Assembly (NCBI GenBank): GCA_900545665.1
Contig: UQZU01000001.1
Coordinates: 62,001-126,000, forward strand
Direction of reading: 5' to 3'
DNA length: 64,000 bases
Source: an uncultured Collinsella sp.
Lineage (GTDB): Bacteria > Actinomycetota > Coriobacteriia > Coriobacteriales > Coriobacteriaceae
The notes beneath the pieces are model-generated. The model was given only the letters and a program-made list of their open reading frames with translations. It was not told the DNA's origin and did not search any database. Made by a program: the position numbers and the translations under genes. Shown here one piece after another: positions 34,671 through 43,115 of the stretch (its first letter is position 1; each line of letters starts with the position of its first letter).

Positions 34671-35326
34671 TCGTCGCCTCCGCTCTTTTTGCCGCGCGCC
34701 GTGGCGGGAATCGTCAAGCTGACCGTTCCCTTGCCCGATGCCCCCAGCAGTTCCTTGACGTCTTCGGGGTCAGCCGCCAGCGTCACCCATTCGATCTTGC
34801 CCTCGCGCGTGGCACCGGAATCCTCACTGGTATCGATCACGTACGCGCCGCACAGTCGATCGGTTACGCCGTCTTTTTGCACATACACATCCACGTAGCT
34901 GCCCACGCCCGTGGCGCCGCCGACCGAGTGCTCGGCATCGACCGCCACCGAAACGGCGACTTTGCCCTTAGGCACCTCGAGCTTGTGGCTCTCGGCCTTG
35001 GTGTAGACATTGCAGATCACGGCGTTTTTGGGAATACGCGAAGTCGTCACGTCGCCGCGCACCCGGCGCAGCTCGGTCGCCGCGTCACGCGGCAGCAGAC
35101 TCGTCAGCCATTCTTGGGTTATGACATTGGTCTCATCGAGGGTCTCGCCCACATCGATATCACGCGCCGCGACGCATACCTCGACGCGATCGCCACCGTA
35201 CTTGGCCAAGGTCTCAGCCTGGACCTGTTCGGCTTGCGAGCGGATCGACGAGCCGTAAACCATGCAGAGCAGAGCAGCGAGCACGCCCGCGACCAGACTG
35301 ATGGCGATGCGCTTGCTCTTGTTCAC
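34667..35326 (-). CDS. cpaB: CpaB/RcpC-like SAF-domain pilus protein
   Basis: A 219-residue protein with an N-terminal helix (IAISLVAGVLAALLCMVYG) and an SAF domain (VEVCVAARDIDVGETLDETNVITQEW) followed by a beta domain. In this family the SAF domain may bind surface polymer. Start GTG 35326 is preferred because AGAGGAG lies upstream; the ATG at 35341 has none. It is the first gene of the pilus operon. Confidence 0.85.
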   Translation of the reverse strand: MNKSKRIAISLVAGVLAALLCMVYGSSIRSQAEQVQAETLAKYGGDRVEVCVAARDIDVGETLDETNVITQEWLTSLLPRDAATELRRVRGDVTTSRIPKNAVICNVYTKAESHKLEVPKGKVAVSVAVDAEHSVGGATGVGSYVDVYVQKDGVTDRLCGAYVIDTSEDSGATREGKIEWVTLAADPEDVKELLGASGKGTVSLTIPATARGKKSGGDE

Positions 35327-35423
35327 GGCCGCTCCTCTCATGGCAGTGCCGGGCGAATGCCCGTACCACCATTGTCTGGGCGGTCAGAGCGCAAAGCGGC
35401 GCAATCGCGATCTTGGTTTTCGA

Positions 35424-35454
35424 TGTCAAACCAATCGCTGACCAAAAGCTGACC
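35424..35454 (-). promoter_or_regulatory. Possible promoter and tandem site upstream of the Tad operon
   Basis: On the minus strand two GGTCAGC copies (35437-35443 and 35448-35454) are 11 bp apart, one helical turn, just upstream of TTGACA (35424-35429). A -10 is not obvious at 17 bp. The spacing suggests tandem sites for an activator. The remainder of 35342-35524 shows no gene. Confidence 0.4.
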
Positions 35455-35524
35455 AGCCCGTCAAGCTCGTGGCAAGGTTTTGGCCAGCACGTCAGCAAAC
35501 TGCATGTTTCGAGGCTTTTCCGCA

Positions 35525-35561
35525 GCAAAAAAGCCGTCTCCCGAACAGTTGGAAGACGGCT
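35525..35561 (-). terminator. Terminator of rsgA
   Basis: On the minus strand AGCCGTCT and AGACGGCT pair around a 14-base loop and are followed by TTTTTT, 18 bp after the rsgA stop. Confidence 0.85.
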
Positions 35562-35578
35562 GTCATAGGAAAAATCAA

Positions 35579-36763
35579 TTACAGATGAACATCGGGATCG
35601 AGCATTTGAGCACTCACGCGCATGGATGACGCCAGGTTTTGGAACGTTTCCAAACGCAGGCTGTCGATCTGCCCGGCGTCCTCGGCCTCGCGAACAGCGC
35701 AACCCGGCTCATGGGTATGCGTGCAATCGCCAAACCGGCACGCGCGCGATGCCTCGACAATCTCGGGGAAGGCGCGCGCCAGACCCCGCTCGTGACCCAC
35801 GAGCGGTAGACTGCGCAGGCCCGGGGCATCGGCGATCACGCCGGCGTCGCCCGGCAGCGCCACCATCACGCGCGCGACGGTAGTGTGACGGCCCTGGTCG
35901 TCGCGTTCGCGCACACCGCCGGTCGCCAACGTATCGTGGCCCAGCAGCGCATTGAGCAGCGTCGACTTGCCGGCGCCCGACTCGCCCAGAATCATGGCGC
36001 AGCTCCCGGTAGGCACGCAGGCACGGACCTCGTCCAGGCCGCGGCCCTCGGCAGAGGACGTCACGATCACGCGCACGTCCGGACCCACCAGGCGGCGCAC
36101 GCGGTCCAGATCGCGCTCGAGCTCCTCGGCATCGCAGCGATCAGCTTTGGTGAGTACCACCACCGGCTCGGCATCGCAGTCGAGCGCCAACACCAGCGAG
36201 CGCGCCACGCGGTCGAGCAGCACCTCACCGGCACCGAGCGCCTGCACGATTAGCACGCTATCCACGTTGGAGCAGAGCACCTGACGCTCTCCGCGGGCAC
36301 GGCCGCGCCAACGCTCAAAGCTCGTACGGCGCGGCAGCACGCACTCAATCACACCCATATCGTGCCCGGGAGCGCGGCGCACCGCCACACGGTCGCCCAC
36401 AGCGGGCAGCAGGACCTCGTCCTCGCCGCGCGACTTGGCAAACCCCACGGCATGCTCGGCACGAAACGTGTCATCGGCAGTCGCCACCAGTGGAAACCCG
36501 CGATCCAAGCGCACCACGGCGCCAAGCTGCATCTGCTCGGGTTCCTCGGCATGTGCGCAAAAATCGTCAAAGGCAGTCTGCTGGGCTTCATCGACCGGCA
36601 GGTCATCAAACGCCGGAACGTCCTGCAGCGCGTCGAGTCCCGGCACGCTTGCCAGCAGCTCCTCGGCAGACGCGGGGGCCTCGGTCGCAAGCTTCCGACG
36701 ACGATCGCGCTTAGCCCGCGCCCCCGTCGTCTTTTTCTTCGCTTTAGCCTTAGCCTTGCCCAC
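35579..36763 (-). CDS. rsgA: Ribosome small-subunit GTPase RsgA
   Basis: A 394-residue circularly permuted GTPase that helps mature the 30S subunit. Motif order is G4 (VVLTKAD), G1 (LGESGAGKSTLLNALLG), G2/G3 (DDQGRHTT, IADAPGLR). An OB domain precedes it and a zinc site follows (CRFGDCTHTHEPGC). An N-terminal basic tail (GKAKAKAKKKTTGARAKRDRRRK) and acidic stretch are extra to the family and may add rRNA binding. Start is GTG with GGAGG at seven bases. Confidence 0.95.
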   Translation of the reverse strand: MGKAKAKAKKKTTGARAKRDRRRKLATEAPASAEELLASVPGLDALQDVPAFDDLPVDEAQQTAFDDFCAHAEEPEQMQLGAVVRLDRGFPLVATADDTFRAEHAVGFAKSRGEDEVLLPAVGDRVAVRRAPGHDMGVIECVLPRRTSFERWRGRARGERQVLCSNVDSVLIVQALGAGEVLLDRVARSLVLALDCDAEPVVVLTKADRCDAEELERDLDRVRRLVGPDVRVIVTSSAEGRGLDEVRACVPTGSCAMILGESGAGKSTLLNALLGHDTLATGGVRERDDQGRHTTVARVMVALPGDAGVIADAPGLRSLPLVGHERGLARAFPEIVEASRACRFGDCTHTHEPGCAVREAEDAGQIDSLRLETFQNLASSMRVSAQMLDPDVHL

Positions 36764-36841
36764 AAGCGCCTCCCAGCACCATAAATCACAACTGAGCAGG
36801 TATTTTAAATCAAAAAGAGCTGGCCGGGCAAAGCCCTAAAT

Positions 36842-36877
36842 CAAAAAGAGCCGGTCGAGCAAACGCTCGATCGGCTC
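36842..36877 (-). terminator. Terminator downstream of the P-type ATPase
   Basis: On the minus strand GAGCCGATCGAGC-GTTT-GCTCGACCGGCTC is followed by TTTTTGATTT. The right half is duplicated: 36806-36832 and 36837-36863 are near-identical direct repeats 31 bp apart, the second copy forming a weaker GGGC-TTT-GCCC hairpin. Confidence 0.75.
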
Positions 36878-36920
36878 ACAAACTTTCCCTCAGCTTACGG
36901 TCCCGAGAGGTTGTCCGAAG

Positions 36921-37009
36921 GCCCGACCGCCGAGAGGGGTTTCTTCTGAGCGATCCCGCAGCGCGAAGCGCGAGGACCAGCGAAGAAGAAACCCCGCAGG
37001 CGGTCGGGC
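36921..37009. repeat. Nested 89-nt palindrome
   Basis: Outer arms GCCCGACCGCC (36921-36931) and GGCGGTCGGGC (36999-37009) are perfect 11-bp complements. Inner arms GGGGTTTCTTC (36936-36946) and GAAGAAACCCC (36985-36995) are another perfect 11 bp. The centre has GCGC-GAA-GCGC (36961-36971). It lies 25 bp after the P-type ATPase stop. It resembles a REP/BIME-like element rather than a simple terminator. Confidence 0.85.
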
Positions 37010-37033
37010 CGGTGGGAGGGATGGCCTTTCGAC

Positions 37034-39715
37034 CTACTCTTTTTCGACCGCGCGCATGATCGCCTTGTAGATCTCCATAAGCGGGATGATCAGGAAGGCC
37101 AGACCCAGCGCGGCAAGAACGCCCTTGAGCTCAAGCGTCACGGGGCCAAAGAACATCTCGGCAAGCGTCGGCTGCACGGTCACGATCACCGTCAGCACCA
37201 GTGCCAGCGCGGCGGAAGCCCACAGCCACTTGTTCTGCTTCTTCATGGTGAACAGCGACGCACGACGGCTGCGCATATTGAAGCAGTGGAAAATCTCAAC
37301 CATGTTGAGCGTGATGAACGCCATCATCACGCCTTCCTCGTCGGCATTGCCGGCGATCATATCGGCGATGTGGATGTAGCCCATGTCAAAGTACACGCCC
37401 ACAAAGAAGCTCGCCAGCACCAGCACGGTGATGATTAGGCCCTGGACCACGCAGTCCAGACCCATATTGCCGGCAAAGACGCCGTCCTTGGCGTTGCGCG
37501 GCTTGCGCTTCATGATGTCGCCCTCGGCGTCCTCCATGCCCAGCGCGAGCGCGGGGAAACAGTCGGTGACCAGGTTCACCCACAGCAGCTGCACCGGCTG
37601 GAAGATGGTAAAGCCGATAAGCGTGGCGATGAATACCGAGAAGACCTCGGCAAGGTTGGCCGAAAGCAGGAACTGAATGACCTTGCGGATGTTGTCGTAG
37701 ATGCGACGACCCTCTTCGCAGGCACCGATGATGGTGGCGAAGTTGTCATCGGCAAGCACCATGTCGGCGACGTTCTTGGTGACGTCGGTGCCGGTGATGC
37801 CCATGCCAACGCCGATGTCGGCGCGCTTGATGGACGGAGCGTCGTTGACGCCGTCGCCCGTCATGGCCACGATCTGGTCGCGCGACTTCCAAGCCTCGAC
37901 GATGCGTGTCTTGTGCTCGGGCTGGACGCGGGCGTACACGCCGTAATCCTCGATGTGCGCGTCGAGCTCCTCGTCGCTCATGCGATCGAGGTCGGCACCG
38001 GTGATGGCATGGCTGCGGTCGGTGACGATTCCCAGCTGCTTGGCGATGGCCACGGCGGTGTCGATGTGGTCGCCCGTGATCATGACGGTGCGGATACCGG
38101 CATCGTGCGCCTCGCGGATGGCGTCGGCGACCTCGGGACGAACCGGGTCAATCATGCCGGACAGGCCGCAGAAGACCAGGTCATGCTCGAGCGCGGCGGG
38201 ACTGCAGTCGGCCGGGACCTCGGTGTAGGTGCGGCTTGCCAGCGCCAGCACGCGCAGGGCCTCGTCGGCCATGGCCTTGTTGGCGGCCACGAGCTCGGCA
38301 CGATGCTCCTCGGTCAGGGGGACGACCTTATCGCCCTCGTAGATATGGGTGCACAGGCCGATCACCACGTCGGGCGCGCCCTTGGTGTACTGCTCATACT
38401 CGCCGTCCAGGGTCTCGACAACCACGGACATCATCTTGCGGCCCGAGTCGAACGGGGCCTCGCCCACGCGCGGGTGCTCGGCAGTCAGGCCAGTGAGGCC
38501 CGCCTTGCCGGCGTCGTTGACGAGCGCGCACTCAGTCGGCTCGCCCACGGCCTCGCCCAAGTCCTCGTCCCACTGGGCATCGGAGCACAGCGCCATACCG
38601 GCCAGGAACTTCTCCTTAGGCGCGGCGAGTTCGTGCTTGACGACGGTCATCTTGTTCTGGGTGAGGGTACCGGTCTTGTCGGAGCAGATGGTCTGCGTGC
38701 AGCCAAGGGTCTCGACGGCAGAGAGCTTGCGGATGATTGCCTGACGCTTGGACATCTTGGTCACGCCAAGCGACAGCACGATGGTCACGACGGCAACCAG
38801 GCCCTCGGGGATGGCGGCGACGGCAAGCGAGACAGCGACCATAAAGGTGTCGAGCAGGGCGGTCGGGTCGGTAAGAACGTTGCCCACGCCGTGGCGGATG
38901 ATATCGACACCAAAGATAACGACGCAGATGACGATAACCATGATGGTGAGGATGCGGCTGAGCTCGGCAAGCTTCACCTGCAGCGGCGTGAGCTCTTCCT
39001 TGGCCTCAGCCAGGGCACCGGCGATCTTGCCCATCTCGGTATCCATGCCGGTACCGACTACGACGGCGCGGCCACGGCCGTACACCACGGTGGAGCCCAT
39101 GTAGCACATGTTCTTGCGGTCGCCGAGCGGCACGTCATCGGTGCCGGTGGCGAGCTCGATCACGTTGGCATGCTTCTCGACAGGCACGGACTCGCCGGTG
39201 AGTGCAGCCTCTTCGATCTTCATCGTGGCGCTCTCGAGCACGCGGCAGTCGGCCGGGACGGAGTCGCCCGCCTCGAGCATGATCACATCGCCAGGCACGA
39301 GCTCGGCACTCGGCAGGTGCACGAGCTTGCCGTCGCGCAGAACCTTGGACTGCGCCGCGCTCATCTCCTGCAATGCCTCGAGAGCTTCCTCGCTCTTGGC
39401 CTCCTGAACCACGCCCAGCACCGAGTTGACGATAACGACGAACATGATGATGGCGACGTCGGCAAAGTCCGCCTCACCCTTGACCATGCCCGTGAGTGCA
39501 CTGATGACGGCGGCAACGATCAGCATGATGACCATGGGGTCGGCCATCTGCTCAAAGAAGCGCTTCCACAACGGCGTCTTCTCGGCTTCCTCGAGCTTGT
39601 TAGGGCCTGTCTTGGCGAGGCGCGACGACGCCTCGTCGTTGCTCAGGCCGAGGTCCTCATCGACACCTTGGTCGCTGAGTACCTCCGCCGCGGCGGACAG
39701 GTATTCCTTTTGCAT
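37034..39715 (-). CDS. P-type cation-transporting ATPase (Ca2+ type, PII)
   Basis: An 893-residue membrane pump. Motifs: ALTGESVPVEK (actuator), IPEGL in the fourth helix, the phosphorylated Asp in CSDKTGTLTQNKM, YTKGAPDVV (nucleotide domain) and MTGDGVNDAPSIKRADIG. Ten membrane helices fit the PII layout; NLVTDCFPALALG is the sixth helix. This set points to a Ca2+ (or Mn2+) exporter. GGAGGGGGA precedes ATG 39715, and that site can be paired in a leader hairpin. It is monocistronic. Confidence 0.92.
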   Translation of the reverse strand: MQKEYLSAAAEVLSDQGVDEDLGLSNDEASSRLAKTGPNKLEEAEKTPLWKRFFEQMADPMVIMLIVAAVISALTGMVKGEADFADVAIIMFVVIVNSVLGVVQEAKSEEALEALQEMSAAQSKVLRDGKLVHLPSAELVPGDVIMLEAGDSVPADCRVLESATMKIEEAALTGESVPVEKHANVIELATGTDDVPLGDRKNMCYMGSTVVYGRGRAVVVGTGMDTEMGKIAGALAEAKEELTPLQVKLAELSRILTIMVIVICVVIFGVDIIRHGVGNVLTDPTALLDTFMVAVSLAVAAIPEGLVAVVTIVLSLGVTKMSKRQAIIRKLSAVETLGCTQTICSDKTGTLTQNKMTVVKHELAAPKEKFLAGMALCSDAQWDEDLGEAVGEPTECALVNDAGKAGLTGLTAEHPRVGEAPFDSGRKMMSVVVETLDGEYEQYTKGAPDVVIGLCTHIYEGDKVVPLTEEHRAELVAANKAMADEALRVLALASRTYTEVPADCSPAALEHDLVFCGLSGMIDPVRPEVADAIREAHDAGIRTVMITGDHIDTAVAIAKQLGIVTDRSHAITGADLDRMSDEELDAHIEDYGVYARVQPEHKTRIVEAWKSRDQIVAMTGDGVNDAPSIKRADIGVGMGITGTDVTKNVADMVLADDNFATIIGACEEGRRIYDNIRKVIQFLLSANLAEVFSVFIATLIGFTIFQPVQLLWVNLVTDCFPALALGMEDAEGDIMKRKPRNAKDGVFAGNMGLDCVVQGLIITVLVLASFFVGVYFDMGYIHIADMIAGNADEEGVMMAFITLNMVEIFHCFNMRSRRASLFTMKKQNKWLWASAALALVLTVIVTVQPTLAEMFFGPVTLELKGVLAALGLAFLIIPLMEIYKAIMRAVEKE

Positions 39716-39726
39716 ATAGAGTCCCC

Positions 39727-39820
39727 CTCCTGGGATTCGGGCCACTCAGCAGATTGATGCCCGATCATAATTCCCAGGAGAAGGGCAAGGGCTCATCAAG
39801 GCTGCCGTGCTGAGCGGCAG
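39727..39820 (-). promoter_or_regulatory. Structured leader that can mask the P-ATPase ribosome site
   Basis: On the minus strand CTCCTGGGA (39772-39780) pairs perfectly with TCCCAGGAG (39727-39735), which contains part of the ribosome site. Inside is CGGGC/GCCCG with a 16-base loop. Further upstream is CTGCCG-loop-CGGCAG (39802-39820). The layout fits a translational switch, perhaps cation-responsive. It does not match yybP-ykoY or other metal riboswitch sequences I remember. Confidence 0.5.
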
Positions 39821-40066
39821 TTGATAGTGGAGCTATGGTACCCCAAAGCGGCGCGTCTAGCCAAAACATTCCAATTGGAAACACGGCTCGAGTGCAACGA
39901 TGCAGACCGTATGATGTTCGACATTGATAAAACGTTTTTTCTTCGGTGCATCATCAAACTGAAATATCGCCCAGATAGCAGCGGTTAGAACGGTTGGTAA
40001 AGTTTTTGCATATACCGTTTATTCGCAAAAAAATGAACTTCTAATTCGGCATACGGTCGATTTTTT

Positions 40067-40095
40067 GGGGTATTCGGTCGGCATTTCGTTATAAT
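40067..40095 (+). promoter_or_regulatory. Promoter of pyk
   Basis: A perfect -10 TATAAT (40090-40095) lies 64 bp before the pyk start. The -35 is poor. Direct repeats of the type CGGTCG (in CATACGGTCG and TATTCGGTCG) sit upstream of the -10 and could bind a regulator. The rest of 39821-40066 shows no gene. Confidence 0.6.
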
Positions 40096-40158
40096 CATCT
40101 CAGTTTTATTTCTTATGGTTTATCTATCAGCGCAAGACGATGTCAGATGGAGGTCTGA

Positions 40159-41619
40159 ATGTACAAGCGCACCAAGATTGTATGCACCATGGGTCCCGCC
40201 TGCGATAGCGACGAGACCATCCGCGAGATGATCAAGGCGGGCATGAACGTCGCCCGTTTTAACTTCTCGCACGGATCCTACGACGAGCACCACGGTCGCA
40301 TCGAGCGCGTCCGTCGTATTTCCAAGGAGCTCGGTCTGCCCGTCGGCATCCTGCTCGACACCAAGGGCCCCGAGGTCCGCACCGGCCTTCTGGTCGACGG
40401 CAAGAAGGTTGCCGTCAAGACCGGCGATAAGATCGTCGTCACCGCTCAGCCCACGTCCGAGGATTTCCACGGCACCTCTGAGCACATCTCCCTCGACTAC
40501 CTGGCTCTGCCCTCCGAGGTCGAGAAGGGCTCCCTTATCCTGATCGATGATGGTCTGGTTGCCCTCGAGGTCGAGTCCGTCGACGGCCAGGACATGACCT
40601 GCGTCGTTAAGAACGACGGCCTGATCGGCGAGCGCAAGGGCGTCAACATGCCCAACGTCAACATCTCGCTGCCCGCCATCACCGAGCGCGATCGTCAGGA
40701 CATCCTCTTTGGCCTGACCGAGAACATCGACTACATCGCCGCTTCCTTCATCCGTGACGGCGAGTCCGTCCGCGGCATCCGCGAGCTTTGCCGCGAGAAC
40801 GGTGGCGAGCACGTGACAATCTTCCCGAAGATCGAATGCGCCCTGGGCGTCGAGAACTTCGACGAGATCCTCGAGGCTTCCGACGGCATCATGGTCGCCC
40901 GTGGCGACCTGGGCATCGAGATCAAGCCCGAGCTCGTTCCGCACATCCAGAAGGAGATCATCGCCAAGTGCAACGCGGCCTACAAGCCCGTTATCACCGC
41001 TACGCAGATGCTCGACTCCATGCAGCAGAACCCGCGCCCGACGCGCGCCGAGGTTGCCGACGTTGCTAACGCCATCTACGACGGCACCGACGCCGTTATG
41101 CTCTCTGGCGAGTCCGCTGCCGGTAAGTACCCGGTCGAGGCCGTTAAGATGCAGGCCAGCATTGCTCTCGAGACCGAGAAGTACCTCCCGGCTCACGCTC
41201 CGCTCGAGGTTCCGGCTGACGCTCACGGCACCCGCGTCGTCAACAACGTTGTGGGTATGTCCGCTGTGAACATGGCCACCACCGTTGGCGCCAAGTGCAT
41301 CACCGTGCCGACGACCACCGGTCGTACCGCTCGCCTGATCTCGCACTTCCGTCCCAACATGCCGATCTGCGCGTTCTCCCGCCACGAGTGGGCCGTCCAG
41401 CAGATGATTATGTACTGGGGCGTTATCCCGCACCAGGCCGAGATTACCCAGGGCACCGTCAACGGCACGATCGTCAAGGCGATCGAGACCGCTAAGGAGC
41501 TCGGCTACGTCGAGGCCGGCGACCTGACCGTCGCCACCGCTGGCGATCCCCGCATGAGCGTCCAGCTCGAGGACAAGGTCTCCTCGACCAACGTCGCTTA
41601 CGTCGCTCAGGTGCGCTAA
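40159..41619 (+). CDS. pyk: Pyruvate kinase
   Basis: A 486-residue glycolytic enzyme converting PEP and ADP to pyruvate and ATP. Signatures are RTKIVCTMGPACDS, MNVARFNFSHG, GILLDTKGPEVRTG, the active-site block FPKIECALGVENFDEI, ARGDLGIEI and TATQMLDSM. GGAGGTCTGA precedes the ATG. The codons are strongly biased to C/G endings, as expected for a highly expressed gene. Own promoter and terminator. Confidence 0.97.
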   Translation: MYKRTKIVCTMGPACDSDETIREMIKAGMNVARFNFSHGSYDEHHGRIERVRRISKELGLPVGILLDTKGPEVRTGLLVDGKKVAVKTGDKIVVTAQPTSEDFHGTSEHISLDYLALPSEVEKGSLILIDDGLVALEVESVDGQDMTCVVKNDGLIGERKGVNMPNVNISLPAITERDRQDILFGLTENIDYIAASFIRDGESVRGIRELCRENGGEHVTIFPKIECALGVENFDEILEASDGIMVARGDLGIEIKPELVPHIQKEIIAKCNAAYKPVITATQMLDSMQQNPRPTRAEVADVANAIYDGTDAVMLSGESAAGKYPVEAVKMQASIALETEKYLPAHAPLEVPADAHGTRVVNNVVGMSAVNMATTVGAKCITVPTTTGRTARLISHFRPNMPICAFSRHEWAVQQMIMYWGVIPHQAEITQGTVNGTIVKAIETAKELGYVEAGDLTVATAGDPRMSVQLEDKVSSTNVAYVAQVR

Positions 41620-41650
41620 GTCGTACTTGCAAGCACACTTGCATCGCAAA

Positions 41651-41684
41651 GGGCCCGGAAGGCGAAGCCTTCCGGGCCCTTTTT
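41651..41684 (+). terminator. Terminator of pyk
   Basis: GGGCCCGGAAGGC-GAA-GCCTTCCGGGCCC, a perfect 13-bp stem, followed by TTTTT. Confidence 0.95.
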
Positions 41685-41862
41685 CTGTGCCAATGCCGGC
41701 GCACGGCAAAACACACACTCATTTCTTTACCAAAAGCGCGAAATCCACCCTTCGAGACCCAATGAATAAAGTCCCAAGCGCTAAAAGTGTTCGCCCGGTG
41801 GCAAACCCACACCTTAACCGACGCTGCTAAATCGTTTTAGCAAGAGCCGGATTGACCTGCTT

Positions 41863-41990
41863 TTCGGAAGTATGCGGCAAATTCTGATACCTCCGAGCAC
41901 ACCCCGTTTTTTCGCAACAAAATGCCTGATAAACTAGCCTCAAAAGCCAGGTCTGCTCACAAGGTTTAGATTTTGCCGCATACTTCCGAA
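41863..41990. repeat. 19-bp inverted repeats flanking 90 bp upstream of the nuclease-like gene
   Basis: TTCGGAAGTATGCGGCAAA (41863-41881) and its exact reverse complement (41972-41990) bracket 90 A/T-richer bases with no gene. TTGACA follows directly at 41991. The pair could be operators with looping, or ends of a small element. A minor hairpin GCTAAA/TTTAGC lies at 41825-41840. I see nothing else in 41685-41862. Confidence 0.75.
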
Positions 41991-42041
41991 TTGACACTGG
42001 CATCGCACGGTCCAAAAGCATATTTCGACCAGGAGGACGTC

Positions 42042-43115
42042 ATGGACCTGACGCTATGCGGTCAATCCGCTTTTTACTATCACCGTATCCCGCCACAGAT
42101 ATTAGGCCTTTACCCTGCCATTAGCCTTGGCAATATGGATCGCAGATGTTGCGGCCTCGGAAGTCATGCAGTTGTAAAAGACCTGCTTCACGCACCGCTT
42201 CACAGGATTGTATTCACTCGGGCACAATCCGGGTCGCGAAGCCTGTTTAAATCGCACCTCCTGACCCAAGAGCCGCCTCCCGGGTCGTTTAGGCAAACCG
42301 AGCATGGGTTTGATGTCACATCGCCCGAGTTCACACTGCTCAACCTTGCTACGCAGGTCTCACGCAACCAGCTGCTTATGGCGTGTTATGAGATGTGCAG
42401 CTCGTTTGCTGTGTATACACCCTGCAAACGAGCGCAACGGCAACTTGATGAAGCTATTTCGCTTAAGCTCATTCCACCCAACTGCGGCTGGGAGCGGGTT
42501 ATCGACGTCAACGGCAAGGATACCAACCTGTGGAAGCGCACGCCGCTTCTTTCCGCAGCGGATATCGCCGCGTTCGCCAAGCAGGCCGCAGGCCTGCGCG
42601 GTGTTAAGCAGCTCCGCTGGGCCGCCGAACGCATGACAGGACAGACCGCCTCGCCCTTCGAAGTACAGACCTCCATGCTTATCTCGCTCCCCCGCGACGA
42701 GGGCGGCATGGGCATCAACATCGCAAACAACGTGCGCATCCCACTCAGCGACGCCGCGCGCTCGCTGTATGACAAAACCTGCTGCTACGCCGATATCCTC
42801 ATCGAAAGCGCCACCGACAGCATGGGTGTCATCCTTGAATGCCAAGGCCGCTCCGCCCACGACAGCGAAGCCGCGAGCCTCTCCGATGCCGAGCGCGCCA
42901 CCGCGCTCACAAGCATGGGCTACGACGTCATCCAAATTACCTTTGGCCAGATTAAGGATAAGAAGAGCTTCGACCACATAGCCGAGCTCATCCATAAAAA
43001 GGCTGGACTTTCCTACACCCCAAAGACCAAACAGGAGCGCGCCGCCGAAGTCACCCTGCGGCAAGAGCTACTTGTCAATTGGGTTGAGCTATTCACCGCC
43101 AAGCCGGCCAGCTAG
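42042..43115 (+). CDS. Hypothetical protein with possible C-terminal PD-(D/E)XK-like nuclease fold
   Basis: A 357-residue protein. ATG 42042 has AGGAGG at good spacing; the longer frame upstream lies in the inverted repeat. The middle (VTSPEFTLLNLATQVSRNQLLMACYEMC) and the C-terminus (DILIESATDSMGVILECQGRSAH, then GYDVIQITFGQI) resemble a protein family I associate with Coriobacteriia, whose C-terminus looks like a Vsr/DUF559-type endonuclease with an E-x-Q/E core. Activity is not shown. It ends convergently, overlapping the next gene by 4 bp. Confidence 0.65.
   Translation: MDLTLCGQSAFYYHRIPPQILGLYPAISLGNMDRRCCGLGSHAVVKDLLHAPLHRIVFTRAQSGSRSLFKSHLLTQEPPPGSFRQTEHGFDVTSPEFTLLNLATQVSRNQLLMACYEMCSSFAVYTPCKRAQRQLDEAISLKLIPPNCGWERVIDVNGKDTNLWKRTPLLSAADIAAFAKQAAGLRGVKQLRWAAERMTGQTASPFEVQTSMLISLPRDEGGMGINIANNVRIPLSDAARSLYDKTCCYADILIESATDSMGVILECQGRSAHDSEAASLSDAERATALTSMGYDVIQITFGQIKDKKSFDHIAELIHKKAGLSYTPKTKQERAAEVTLRQELLVNWVELFTAKPAS

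Noticed and set aside
39727..39820. yybP-ykoY manganese riboswitch
   Set aside because: The conserved loop sequences of that class are not present, although the gene context would fit.
40120..41718. Open frame of over 500 codons opposite pyk
   Set aside because: Antisense shadow of the pyruvate kinase gene; composition is repetitive Asp/Gly/Leu and it has no ribosome site.
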